From assembly GCA_018819105.1 (NCBI GenBank), contig JAHJQV010000043.1:1-64000 (forward strand): a stretch of 64,000 bases of DNA, given 5' to 3'. The translations under genes and the position numbers were made by a program. The notes under the pieces are model-generated. The model had not been told where the DNA came from and made no database searches. It worked only from the letters and a program-made list of their open reading frames with translations. This DNA is from Gammaproteobacteria bacterium. Lineage in GTDB: Bacteria > Pseudomonadota > Gammaproteobacteria > Xanthomonadales > Wenzhouxiangellaceae. Positions 25,971 to 34,923 of this stretch are shown here, piece by piece. How positions within the stretch are numbered: position 1 is the stretch's first letter; each line of letters begins with the position of its first letter.

Positions 25971-26854
25971 GACTCCATGGCAGCGGTATTGGCCGGTTCG
26001 GCAAAGCCTTCTCTGAAACTGGGGTAGACGGGCACAAAGCCAAGGCTGTGCGCCAGCGCATTGCTGATGCGTTTGCCACACTGGCCATCACGCTGGCCAG
26101 TGCGCGGGCTGGCATCAGGCGGTGGCTCGGGCTGTGTCAGGCCACGCTGTGCGGCCAGCCATTGCAGCACTTCCAGCAGACGGCTGGGTTCATTGTCGAC
26201 GCCGTTGATATGGGCCGGCATGCGCGACTGCGCCAGCAGCAGCAGAATCAGCCTGGCCGCATCCTGCAGATGTATGCGATTGCTCCAGCACAGCAGGGCG
26301 GCAGGATCGGCCAGTGGCTGGTCCAGCCACTGCAGGTAGCGTCTTGGCAGATCCACATACAGCCCGGCCAGGCGTACGCAGCAGCGCAGGCCGGTCGTTG
26401 CCGCCGGCCACGCCAGGGCATGCTGCTCAGCCTGCAGCAGGATCTGGCCATTGAAGGCCTGTGGCCGGGTGGTCGACAGCTCGTCCACATGACTGCCATC
26501 GTCCTGGCCATACACCGCTGTGCTGGAGACAAAAATCAGCCTGCCATTGGCACGCAGAGCGCCACAGCTGAGCAGGTTCTGCAGCCCGTAAAGATAAGTC
26601 TGGCGATAAGCCGCTGCGCTGCGCTGATCCGGAGCCGGACAATAGATCAACGCGTCAAACGGGTTTTGTCCCAGCGCCAGCAGGTCAGCACTGCGACCCA
26701 GATCAGCGACCACGTGCGTGGCCCCGGCAAGCTCTGTTGCAGAGCGGTTCAGGGTGCTGATGTGGTAGCCACAACCGGCTGCAGCGCTGGCCTTGACCAG
26801 TGCCGCGCCGAGCCGGCCAGAACCGGCAATCAGCAGGCGTGGTGAGTCGGTCAT
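25967..26854 (-). CDS. YeeZ-like NAD(P)-binding SDR family protein
   Basis: A 295-residue Rossmann protein: RLLIAGSGRLGAALVKASAAAG at the N-terminus (GxGxLG), DALIYCPAPDQ, RLIFVSSTAVYGQDDG near residue 120 and a C-terminal substrate domain with IHLQDAARLI. The usual catalytic YxxxK of extended SDRs is not found (the region reads QAFNGQILLQAE), as in the YeeZ group. The reaction is unknown. It lies between xrtH (49 bp upstream) and pdxH (4-bp overlap), in one leftward operon. The ATG at 26854 gives the clean Rossmann start. Confidence 0.85.
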   Translation of the reverse strand: MTDSPRLLIAGSGRLGAALVKASAAAGCGYHISTLNRSATELAGATHVVADLGRSADLLALGQNPFDALIYCPAPDQRSAAAYRQTYLYGLQNLLSCGALRANGRLIFVSSTAVYGQDDGSHVDELSTTRPQAFNGQILLQAEQHALAWPAATTGLRCCVRLAGLYVDLPRRYLQWLDQPLADPAALLCWSNRIHLQDAARLILLLLAQSRMPAHINGVDNEPSRLLEVLQWLAAQRGLTQPEPPPDASPRTGQRDGQCGKRISNALAHSLGFVPVYPSFREGFAEPANTAAMES

Positions 26855-26903
26855 GGGGCCATGCCTGGCAGTATGGATATCTGACCGGGTTTCAGGTCGG
26901 GTT

Positions 26904-27443
26904 TCAGGCCGCAGCCACCGCAGCGTCTGTGTCGCCACCGCCGTCACCATTGTCATCGCCAGCCTGGCTGCGCGGCAGCATGCGCAACCAGATCAGCCAC
27001 ACCACCAGTGCATCCAGTATGATCAGCGCCTGCCACAGGTAGAGGTGAAACCACTCAAACCAGGTCATGTCCCACTGGCCCAGATAAAACAGGCTGATGA
27101 TGCGCACCAGATTCAGCAGCTGGATGGCGACGAAACCGATGGCGAAGCCGATCAGCTTGTGTTTGATCGGTGCCGGGAACGCGAACATGGCGGCAAACAG
27201 AATGATCAGCGCTTCAACGCCATTGCAACCAGGCTGGATTTCCACCGCAAAGCCATTGCTCATGCTGCGCAGGACCTTGCCCTGGGCCAGCACGTCCGAA
27301 TCGAATGACTGCACCAGAAAGGCGCTGACCTTGGCGATGCCGGCGGTAAACGGGGTAATCACATGGGTTTGCACCGGTCCCAGCATTTCCAGCGCGAACA
27401 GGCCAACCAGCAGCACAACAAACAGGATGAAAAATCTAAACAT
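26904..27443 (-). CDS. xrtH: Exosortase H (XrtH), stand-alone
   Basis: Inner-membrane cysteine transpeptidase/protease that removes the C-terminal sorting tail of exported proteins. The 179-residue protein has about five membrane helices. The predicted catalytic triad is in order: Cys73 in IQPGCNGVEAL, Arg114 in LNLVRIISLFYLG, His133 in EWFHLYLWQA. Its small size and these motifs fit XrtH, whose known substrates end with an IPTLxxWG-CTERM tail. After the last helix comes an acidic, Gly/Ala-rich cytoplasmic tail (DDNGDGGGDTDAAVAAA). The start at 27443 is the Met before the first helix. No protein in this window ends in such a sorting tail. First gene of the xrtH-SDR-pdxH group, divergent from aroK. 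Confidence 0.85.
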   Translation of the reverse strand: MFRFFILFVVLLVGLFALEMLGPVQTHVITPFTAGIAKVSAFLVQSFDSDVLAQGKVLRSMSNGFAVEIQPGCNGVEALIILFAAMFAFPAPIKHKLIGFAIGFVAIQLLNLVRIISLFYLGQWDMTWFEWFHLYLWQALIILDALVVWLIWLRMLPRSQAGDDNGDGGGDTDAAVAAA

Positions 27444-27579
27444 GGGGCGGTATTTCCGTAAGCAAGCGGCTATGTTACAACATACTGATAGACCAGCGCC
27501 TGCTGTGACCGCAGCAGGGGCCGCTTGTTCTGAACAAATGCCGGCAATCAGGCATAATGCGTTCTGGTCAATTGATGCA

Positions 27580-28158
27580 GTGAACCGCTTGAAACAGCCT
27601 CTTCTTGCCAATCAGAACCTGATCCTTATCGGGCCGATGGGCAGCGGCAAGAGCACCATCGGAAAACGTCTTGCGGCCCGCCTGGGTAAACAGTTTTTCG
27701 ATTGTGATCAGCAACTTGAGCAGCATCTGAACGTGGACATCGGCACCATATTCGACATTGAGGGCGAGCAGGGCTTTCGCCAGCGTGAGCATGACATGCT
27801 GACCACACTGTGCGCCATGTCCAACGTGGTCATCGCCACCGGCGGTGGCTGCGTGCTGCGCGAAGACAATCGCCGTCTGCTGCAGTCCGCAGGCCTGGTG
27901 ATCTATCTGCGCATCACACTGGAACGGCAATTGCATCGGCTCAGCCGCGACAAGACGCGACCTTTGCTGCAGGCACCGGATCGATGGCAGCGATTGCAGA
28001 AAATGGCCACAGAGCGAGAGCCGCTGTACGCCGCCATTGCGGACATGGAAGTGGATTCCGGTGATTGCAGCGTGGCGAAAATGGCCGCCAGGGTGCATCG
28101 CCTGTTGCAGCAGCAACAGGCTGGCAGCGCCGTCGCCCCGGTTGTCCAGCATGACTGA
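27580..28158 (+). CDS. aroK: Shikimate kinase
   Basis: Phosphorylates shikimate in the chorismate pathway; cytoplasmic. The 192-residue product has Walker A IGPMGSGKSTIGKRLA near residue 18, FFDCDQQLE and IFDIEGEQGFRQRE for shikimate binding, the VIATGGGCVLRE loop and the lid Arg in LSRDKTRPLL. A GTG start at 27580 is chosen since the frame upstream runs antisense to xrtH; an ATG in the right place is absent. It overlaps aroB by 8 bp. The classic aroK-aroB pair, with hemE coupled downstream. Confidence 0.95.
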   Translation: MNRLKQPLLANQNLILIGPMGSGKSTIGKRLAARLGKQFFDCDQQLEQHLNVDIGTIFDIEGEQGFRQREHDMLTTLCAMSNVVIATGGGCVLREDNRRLLQSAGLVIYLRITLERQLHRLSRDKTRPLLQAPDRWQRLQKMATEREPLYAAIADMEVDSGDCSVAKMAARVHRLLQQQQAGSAVAPVVQHD

Positions 28159-29347
28159 GCACATCCAGGTCAGCGGCAAGGGATTTGCCTATCAGGTCAC
28201 CATCGGCCCCGGCCTGCTGCAACAGCCGCAGCAGTTTGCCGGGCTGCAGGCTGCCGACGGTGTGCTCATTGTCAGCAACGATGTGGTGGCTGAACTGTAT
28301 CTGGCCACACTGCAGCAGTCCTTGCAGACGGCTGGCATCGATTGCCATGCCTGCATAGTGCCGGATGGTGAGCAGCACAAGACGATTGCCACCTGGCAAA
28401 GCATTGTCGATCATCTGGTGCGTATGCAGGCGAACAGAAAAACCGTGGTCATGGCACTGGGTGGCGGGGTGGTCGGCGACATGGCCGGCTTTGCCGCCGC
28501 CAGCTACATGCGCGGTATCCGTGTGGTGCAGCTGCCCACCACCCTGCTGGCGCAGGTCGATGCTGCCATAGGCGGCAAGACCGGCGTCAACCTGCCCAGC
28601 GGCAAGAACCTGGTCGGTGCCTTTCATCAACCCAGCATGGTGGTCATGGACAGCGATACCCTGCACACGCTGCCCGAGCGCGAGTACCGCGCCGGTCTGG
28701 CCGAGGTGGTCAAGTATGCGATGATCATGGATGCCGGATTCTTTGCCTGGCTGGAGCAGCATGCCGATGCCCTGCTGCAGCGTCATGCGCAATCACTGAC
28801 CGCGATGATCGGCACCTGCGTGCGGCACAAGGCGGAGGTGGTGGCCGCCGATACCCTGGAGCAGGGCCGGCGGGCGCTGCTCAACTACGGGCATACCTTC
28901 GCCCATGCGCTGGAATCACAGACCGCCTACACCCACTGGCTGCACGGAGAGGCCGTGGCCATCGGCATGCACCTGGCGGCCAGTTTCAGTCACCAGGCCG
29001 GCGACATCAATGCCGAGGTGGTCAATCGTCAGCTGCAACTGCTGCTGCGCTTCGGCTTTGATCTGTCGCTGCCCGCAGGACTGCAGGCAGAGGCATTGGC
29101 CAACGCCATGCTGCTGGACAAGAAAGCCGATCAGCGCGGCATCACGCTGGTGTTGCCGCGCGCCATTGGTGCGGCGGTGATATCGCCCGACCACGATTGC
29201 GCCAGCCTGGTAAAGCATTTTCAGTATCATCTGCAGGCTGCGCCCAGGCAAGGTGCGGATGTCAATGCTGAGTGTAGCCAGCCCGATCCATCCCACGCAC
29301 CCCCTCAACACTCAAGCAATCAGGAAGACGAAAATCATGACCATTGA
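28151..29347 (+). CDS. aroB: 3-dehydroquinate synthase
   Basis: NAD- and zinc-dependent enzyme of the shikimate pathway; cytoplasmic. The 398 residues show GGGVVGDMAGFAAASYMRGI near residue 103, LAQVDAAIGGKTGVNLPSGKNLVGAFHQP, the metal-binding Glu in GLAEVVKY, NYGHTFAHALE and HGEAVAIGM. The fold ends near residue 360; a hydrophilic tail of about 35 residues follows (DPSHAPPQHSSNQEDENHDH at its end), which overlaps the hemE start. Most AroB proteins stop before such a tail. Confidence 0.97.
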   Translation: MTEHIQVSGKGFAYQVTIGPGLLQQPQQFAGLQAADGVLIVSNDVVAELYLATLQQSLQTAGIDCHACIVPDGEQHKTIATWQSIVDHLVRMQANRKTVVMALGGGVVGDMAGFAAASYMRGIRVVQLPTTLLAQVDAAIGGKTGVNLPSGKNLVGAFHQPSMVVMDSDTLHTLPEREYRAGLAEVVKYAMIMDAGFFAWLEQHADALLQRHAQSLTAMIGTCVRHKAEVVAADTLEQGRRALLNYGHTFAHALESQTAYTHWLHGEAVAIGMHLAASFSHQAGDINAEVVNRQLQLLLRFGFDLSLPAGLQAEALANAMLLDKKADQRGITLVLPRAIGAAVISPDHDCASLVKHFQYHLQAAPRQGADVNAECSQPDPSHAPPQHSSNQEDENHDH

Positions 29348-30404
29348 AAACCAGAGATTTCTCCAGGCACTGCGCTGTGAGCCGGTCGACCGGCCACCCA
29401 TCTGGCTGATGCGTCAGGCCGGACGCTATCTGCCGGAATATCTGCAGACCCGGGCGGAAGCCGGCAGCTTCATGAATCTGTGTCGCAATGCCGATCTGGC
29501 CAGTGAGGTGGCCATGCAGCCACTGCGCCGGTACCCGCTGGATGCGTCGATTCTGTTTTCCGACATTCTCACCATTCCCGACGCCATGGGGCTGGAACTG
29601 GAGTTTGTCGCCGGGGAAGGCCCGGTGTTCAACAAGCCGATTCGCGATGATGCCGACATTCATGCGCTGCCGGTGGAGGGCGTCATGCCAAAGCTGCAGT
29701 ACGTTTTCGATGTGGTGCGTGCCATGCGCGAAAAAATCGGCAACAAACTGCCCATCATCGGTTTCAGCGGCAGCCCGTGGACGCTGGCCTGTTACATGCT
29801 GGAAGGTCAGGGCACGCGCGACTTCGCCACCGCCAGGCGCTGGCTCTGGCAGCGTCCTGAAATGGTGCAGCTGTTGCTCGACCGGCTTAGTCATCAGGTC
29901 GCCGACTATCTCGCGGAGCAGGCCCATGCCGGGGTGGATGTGTTGATGCTGTTCGACACCTGGGGCGGCCTGCTGGATGAGCCGAATTATCGCGATTTTT
30001 CACTGCGTTCAATGCACCGGGTCATGCAGGATCTGCGCGATCGTCATGCCGTGCAGTTGCCGGTGATGCTGTTCAGCAAGGGCTGTCACAGCCAGGTCGA
30101 AGACATGATTGCATCAGGCTGCGATGGCATTGGTCTGGATTGGCGCGCCAACATCGACACCGTCATGCAGCAGGTCGCCGGACGTGTGGCGGTGCAGGGG
30201 AATCTGGATCCCACCTCGCTGCTGGCCGATGAGGACATGATTGCGCCGGTCATCCGGGCCCGCTTCAGCAAGGTGGTGAACAAGCCCGGCTACATCTTTA
30301 ACCTGGGACATGGCTTGTTGCCGCAGACCAATCCGGACAGTGTCACCACCGCCATCGAAACCGTGCACGCACTGGCTGCCGAGGCGTGTACGGCTGGCCA
30401 CTGA
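29337..30404 (+). CDS. hemE: Uroporphyrinogen decarboxylase
   Basis: Converts uroporphyrinogen III to coproporphyrinogen III in heme synthesis; cytoplasmic. The 355-residue protein has the two signature regions PPIWLMRQAGRYLPEY near residue 20 and GFSGSPWTLACYMLEG near 142, plus the catalytic Asp in FSDILTIPDAMG and a C-terminal HGLLPQTNPD. AGGAAG lies before the ATG at 29337, which is inside the aroB frame (11-bp overlap). The gene is convergent with the propeller kinase, whose stop is 7 bp away. Confidence 0.98.
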   Translation: MTIENQRFLQALRCEPVDRPPIWLMRQAGRYLPEYLQTRAEAGSFMNLCRNADLASEVAMQPLRRYPLDASILFSDILTIPDAMGLELEFVAGEGPVFNKPIRDDADIHALPVEGVMPKLQYVFDVVRAMREKIGNKLPIIGFSGSPWTLACYMLEGQGTRDFATARRWLWQRPEMVQLLLDRLSHQVADYLAEQAHAGVDVLMLFDTWGGLLDEPNYRDFSLRSMHRVMQDLRDRHAVQLPVMLFSKGCHSQVEDMIASGCDGIGLDWRANIDTVMQQVAGRVAVQGNLDPTSLLADEDMIAPVIRARFSKVVNKPGYIFNLGHGLLPQTNPDSVTTAIETVHALAAEACTAGH

Positions 30405-30410
30405 TACTGG

Positions 30411-33400
30411 TCACTGACCCGGGCTGGGTTCAGACGCTGTCCGCTGATCCACGCGGCGCATGCTTTGCTGGCTGAGCAGCCAGGCCAGCAGTTGCTGCCA
30501 CTGCCCGGGCAGCACAAATGTGGTCACAGCGCTGCGTTGCACCGCTGACGTGTCCTGATTGCTGCGCAGCAGTGCGCAAGGCAGCGGACTGGCTTTGGCC
30601 AGCTGCAGCGATGTGGTCAGCAGCAGTGCATCTGCGGCATGGACGTGCGCGGCTTCTGCCAGGCTGGCCACCACCTGCACCCGGACAATGCCCTGCAACA
30701 GCGCGGCAAGGCTGTCGCTGGCTCTGCCGCAGGCGATGTATGCGACCGTGTCCGGCACTGTCGGCAAGGGATCAATGCCTTGCAGCACGGCGGGCACGGG
30801 CAATGGCAGACTGGCGCGAAACACGCTGCCCTGACCGGGTGTCGACACCACCGACAGCTGACCTCCCAGTGACTGGCACAGGTGATGGCTGATGGCCAGA
30901 CCCAGCCCGGAGCCACCGTAGCGTTGCCAGGTCATCTCGCCGACCTGTGCAAAACGCTGGAACAATCGCTGCTGATCTTCCCGGCGAATGCCAATGCCGC
31001 TGTCATGCACCTCAAACAGCACCTGCTGCGGCGGCTGATCTGCGTGTGGATCCATGCGCATGCTGACCACGATGCCGCCGGTTTCGGTGAACTTGATGGC
31101 ATTGCTGACCAGGTTGGTGAGAATCTGCATGCAGCGATCCTGATCGCCGATACGCCAGCTGAGCAGATCCGGTGCCAGCAGGCAGATCAGATAAATGTTC
31201 TTGGCGTCGACCTTGGCCTGGAACAGATCCTCGAGGTTCTGACACAACTGCTGCAAATTGAACAGGTCCTGGCGCAGCTCAATTTTTTTCGCCTCGATTT
31301 TGGAGATGTCCAGCACGTCGTCCAATACGACCAGCAGTTGCTCACTGGAGTGGTTGACCCGTTTCAGCATGAACGCGCGCTGGGCATCGTCGCTTTGCTG
31401 TTCCAGCAGGTGCAGCATGCCCATCAGGCCATGCAGGGGGGTGCGGATTTCGTGACTGACCATGGCGATGAACTCGCTCTTGGCCTCGTTGGCACGACGA
31501 TTGGTTTCTGCCAGCTGCGTCACCTGCTGCAGCAACTCGCAGTTGTTGACCGCACTGCCGGCCATGCTGCTGGCCAGCTGGAGGAAGCCCAGCTGTTCCT
31601 GATCCGGTGCCTGCAGTGGCCACAGCACGGCCAGGGCGTGGAATGGCTGCTGGCTGCCCAGCGGCATCAGCCAGGCGCTGGCATGTTCGCTGTCCTCAGC
31701 GAGCTTGGCGTCGCTGAGCGGCTGGATGTCTGCCTGTTGCTGCAACCGCAGGTAGAGTTTGCCGGCATCAAGGTAGGTGACCGGCCGCTGCTCGGGGAAA
31801 ACGTGCCAGCGCTGAGCGTCGGCCTGAAAATTGACCTGCATGCTGCGCAACGGCATGCGTGCATGGATGCTGGCGAACATCGCCTGCGCGATCTGTTCCG
31901 GCTGCAGGCTGCGATTAAGCTGTGTGGCCAGTTCGGACTGCTGACGGGCGAAGCGCTGCCGCTCGCCGGCGAGTGCCAGCGACTGCTGCTGTCGCCGGTA
32001 CTGCCGTCGTCTGTGCCAGGCCAGGGTCAACAGCATCAGCGCCGCCACACTGTAGCCACTGATGGCGGCAGCGGACAGCCAGGGCGGCCGTTGGATGCGC
32101 CAGTGCAGGCGATCATTCACTGGGCCCCATGCCTGTTGTCCCAGCCGCGCACGCACCTGAAACCGGTATTCCCCGTATGGCAGGTTGCTGTAAATGGCCT
32201 GTGGTGTTTCGCCACTGCTGATCCAGTCATGATCCCAGCCGAGCAGACGATACTGAAACTGCAACAGTTCACGGTGGGTGAACAGCACCGTCTGGAAATT
32301 GATGAACAGCGTGTTCTCGTCATGCGGCAAGGTCAGCGGGTCTGCGGCCAGGTCACTTGCCGCTGCGTTCTGCTGCAGCGCCGGTGTGATCGCCAATGGT
32401 CCTTTGTTGCTGCGCAGCTGTTGCAGTCTGACCGCAGGCACCGGCAGATTGTCGTTCAAGGCGTCAGGCTGCAGCAAAGCCACGCCATCGGTGCCGGCGA
32501 TCGCCAGGCGACCATCGTACAGTTTGACCAGAGTATGCTCTCCCAGCTCCATGTCGGGCAGGCCATCAGAATGGGTGATTTGGCGCATGGCATACGAGTC
32601 ATTGTTGCGATCCAGCTGCAACCTGAGCATGCTGCGGGAACTGCTCAGCCACAGCGTTTGCGGATCTTCCAGCAGCAGGTTGTGGATGCCGGTCTGGCCC
32701 AGTTCTGCTGGCAGAGCCCAGCTGTGCAGCAGCTGCAGCGATGCATGGCTGTCTGTAATGCTATCCAGCGCATACTCCTGCAAGCGATTGCCCAGCACCA
32801 GCAGCAGGCGCTGCCCGTCCACCAGCATGGTCTGGATGATTTGCTGCTCGGCATCCAGCAGTGGCTGCATGCAGTGACATGCGGCACCATATTGCAACAG
32901 GTTTTTGCGTGTGGCGATAAGAAAATCCCCATCATCAATTACAGCATGGGCGACGATGGACTGATCGCTGTCATTGGTCGTATAGGGTGCCAGATCGAAC
33001 TCATGCCAGCGTGCCTGCCGGGGGTCAAAATACATCAGGAAACGTGAATCCCAGCGCGCCCACAGACGCCGGTCGGTGGCAAACAGACCGCTGATGATGC
33101 GATTGCTGAAGGTCTCATTCAGCCCGGCCTCGCTGGCGCTGATGCGTGTTCCCTCATCATCGCGATAGCTGACGATGTAACTGTTCATGCCCAGCCAGAG
33201 GCGCTGCTCATCATCCAGCAGCATGGCGTTGATGCGATGTGCCCGCTGATCGTCTCTGGTTAATTCGCGCAAGGCCGTCGGCGTGGTGTAGTTGTTGCCA
33301 TGCAGATCATGGCGAATCACACCATGGCTGTAAGTGCCGATCCAGAGCTGTTTGTCATCGGCCAGCAGGCTGCGCACACGATCATCCGGCAGACTGGTTG

Positions 33401-34577
33401 CTGCCAGTGGATTATGGCGCAGCAGGCTGAAGGCCTCCCAGCCTTTGGGTCGATAAGTGATGCCACCCTCCATCGAGACCAGCCACAATCCATCGTGCCG
33501 ATCAATGTGGCTGAAATAGACCTGGTCGCTGCCAATGCTGTCAGCCAGGGCGGCGGAGTGGCGAAAATGCTGCCAATCGATGAGCGCGTCGTGAGCCTCA
33601 TTCACGCGTACCCGGTGCAGGCCGGTGCGGCTGCCCAGCCAGAAATGACCATCTCTGTCCCGGCTCATCGATATCATTACAGTCGCTGTCTGGCCGAGGT
33701 GCTCGCTCACGAGAATGTCCGCATGCAGCCGTGCATTGCGTCGGTCAACGACAAAAAGTCGAGTGCTGCTCAATGCATAAATGAATTGCTCATCATGCAC
33801 AATGGCCGAGATATAGCTGGGCATGGCGGTGACCGCCTGCTGCGGCAGCCCCGGAGGCTGCAGGCTGATCTGTACAAAGCGCTCAGCGTCGGCAGCTTTG
33901 CGCCATAGTCCGCGTCCCACCGCAGTGACCCACACGGTCTGTTGATCATCGACGTGAGTGAACAGAATGCTTGACTTCTCGACGCTTTCCGCGCTGTCCT
34001 CCTCAGCCGGCGTTGCCAAGGGAAAATGGGTGAAGCTTTTTGTCCGTTCGTCATAACGGTACAGGCCGGCATCGGAGAAGCCCAGCCAGAGCTGATCCGG
34101 ACCGGCTGGTGCGATGCTCCAGATGGTCGCTGCCGGCATGGCTGGTGTGTTTTCCGGTGTCAGCAGTTCCAGCATTTGCATGTTTTCATCCAGCACTGCA
34201 AGTCCGGCGGATTCCAGCGCTGCATAGACTTTGCCGTGCCGGCTGAACAGGTATTGCACCGAAGCCCCCGGCAGCCAGCGGGCCCGACCGGAGTGGGTGT
34301 TGGCGCTGGTACCCGCCGCAACGCCGCCGCGATCCAGCAGTACCGATTCGAACTGACGGCCGTCAAACCGTGAGATACCGGCATCACTGCCAAACCACAT
34401 GTGGCCGGACTCGGACTGGGTCACGGCGTAGATGATTTCCGATGGCAGGCCATCGGCCATGCCGTAGTTGATGAAGCGCTGATCCTGACCGGCGGTGTGG
34501 GCAAACCCTGCCGTCACAACCAGCAGCAGCATGATGCTGGTGACAATGCGGATGCCTGGCGCTGAGGTGAATGCCAT
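30411..34577 (-). CDS. Propeller-type sensor histidine kinase with degenerate receiver
   Basis: A 1388-residue one-component-like sensor kinase. Order: signal peptide (10-30); periplasmic two-component-regulator beta-propeller repeats (about 35-730, e.g. SGHMWFGSDAGISRFDG, GHFWLGSRTGLHRV, LWIGTYSHGVIRHD); Y_Y_Y domain (about 745-830, FQYRLLGWDHDWISSG and GEYRFQVRARL); one membrane helix (about 833-853); a basic coiled coil and GAF-like region (860-1015); HisKA with His1042 in VSHEIRTPLHGLM; HATPase_c with N-box LTNLVSNAIKF near 1157 and GGSGLGLAIS near 1223; then a receiver-like tail (1265-1388) with no phosphoacceptor. No response regulator gene is adjacent. Such propeller kinases commonly sense polysaccharides or nutrients; the ligand here is unknown. 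Confidence 0.92.
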   Translation of the reverse strand: MAFTSAPGIRIVTSIMLLLVVTAGFAHTAGQDQRFINYGMADGLPSEIIYAVTQSESGHMWFGSDAGISRFDGRQFESVLLDRGGVAAGTSANTHSGRARWLPGASVQYLFSRHGKVYAALESAGLAVLDENMQMLELLTPENTPAMPAATIWSIAPAGPDQLWLGFSDAGLYRYDERTKSFTHFPLATPAEEDSAESVEKSSILFTHVDDQQTVWVTAVGRGLWRKAADAERFVQISLQPPGLPQQAVTAMPSYISAIVHDEQFIYALSSTRLFVVDRRNARLHADILVSEHLGQTATVMISMSRDRDGHFWLGSRTGLHRVRVNEAHDALIDWQHFRHSAALADSIGSDQVYFSHIDRHDGLWLVSMEGGITYRPKGWEAFSLLRHNPLAATSLPDDRVRSLLADDKQLWIGTYSHGVIRHDLHGNNYTTPTALRELTRDDQRAHRINAMLLDDEQRLWLGMNSYIVSYRDDEGTRISASEAGLNETFSNRIISGLFATDRRLWARWDSRFLMYFDPRQARWHEFDLAPYTTNDSDQSIVAHAVIDDGDFLIATRKNLLQYGAACHCMQPLLDAEQQIIQTMLVDGQRLLLVLGNRLQEYALDSITDSHASLQLLHSWALPAELGQTGIHNLLLEDPQTLWLSSSRSMLRLQLDRNNDSYAMRQITHSDGLPDMELGEHTLVKLYDGRLAIAGTDGVALLQPDALNDNLPVPAVRLQQLRSNKGPLAITPALQQNAAASDLAADPLTLPHDENTLFINFQTVLFTHRELLQFQYRLLGWDHDWISSGETPQAIYSNLPYGEYRFQVRARLGQQAWGPVNDRLHWRIQRPPWLSAAAISGYSVAALMLLTLAWHRRRQYRRQQQSLALAGERQRFARQQSELATQLNRSLQPEQIAQAMFASIHARMPLRSMQVNFQADAQRWHVFPEQRPVTYLDAGKLYLRLQQQADIQPLSDAKLAEDSEHASAWLMPLGSQQPFHALAVLWPLQAPDQEQLGFLQLASSMAGSAVNNCELLQQVTQLAETNRRANEAKSEFIAMVSHEIRTPLHGLMGMLHLLEQQSDDAQRAFMLKRVNHSSEQLLVVLDDVLDISKIEAKKIELRQDLFNLQQLCQNLEDLFQAKVDAKNIYLICLLAPDLLSWRIGDQDRCMQILTNLVSNAIKFTETGGIVVSMRMDPHADQPPQQVLFEVHDSGIGIRREDQQRLFQRFAQVGEMTWQRYGGSGLGLAISHHLCQSLGGQLSVVSTPGQGSVFRASLPLPVPAVLQGIDPLPTVPDTVAYIACGRASDSLAALLQGIVRVQVVASLAEAAHVHAADALLLTTSLQLAKASPLPCALLRSNQDTSAVQRSAVTTFVLPGQWQQLLAWLLSQQSMRRVDQRTASEPSPGQ

Positions 34578-34923
34578 CGCTGAATGGTTTCTTATTGACC
34601 CTGTTACGTCACATCATAGTCCAGCACTGACGCACAGGCAAATGAAACCAAGCCGCCGGTGGTGCCGAAATCCATGCACAATCAAGACGCCGAGAGCGGT
34701 TCGACGTCCATACACACCACAGCGACAGTCATAACACCATGCGGGTAAGCAGAATCCAACCTCCATCTCCACGAGCTTTGCCATGACTGGTTCATGCGGC
34801 TATTATGTGCGGGGTATGCAAGCATCGTTTTCTGGTCTGTATGCCATACTGGCTGCAGCCCAGCGTAACGACGCACGCTGCCACGGTGAGAAGTTCACTA
34901 ATCAGAGGCCGATATCTCAAACC
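34578..34923. other. Divergent intergenic region between kinase and sigma factor
   Basis: These 346 bp hold the promoter listed at 34778-34806. The frame of the sigma-factor gene is open from 34783 but that part would lie partly in the promoter and is not taken as coding. No other gene, repeat or hairpin stood out. Confidence 0.6.
34778..34806 (+). promoter_or_regulatory. Sigma-70-type promoter of the ECF sigma/anti-sigma operon
   Basis: TTGCCA at 34778 and TATTAT at 34801 with a 17-bp spacer. Start near 34813 gives a leader of about 110 nt. The elements are those of the housekeeping sigma, not the GAAC/TC pattern of ECF auto-regulation. Confidence 0.6.

Noticed and set aside
30882-33047. 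721-residue open frame on the plus strand
   Set aside because: It lies wholly antisense to the propeller kinase and has no domain; GC-rich genes often leave such open frames on the other strand. The kinase has clear motifs throughout.
34783-34923. N-terminal extension of the ECF sigma factor
   Set aside because: The frame is open, but its first codons overlap a good promoter (-10 at 34801) and the extra residues are not part of the sigma-2 fold.
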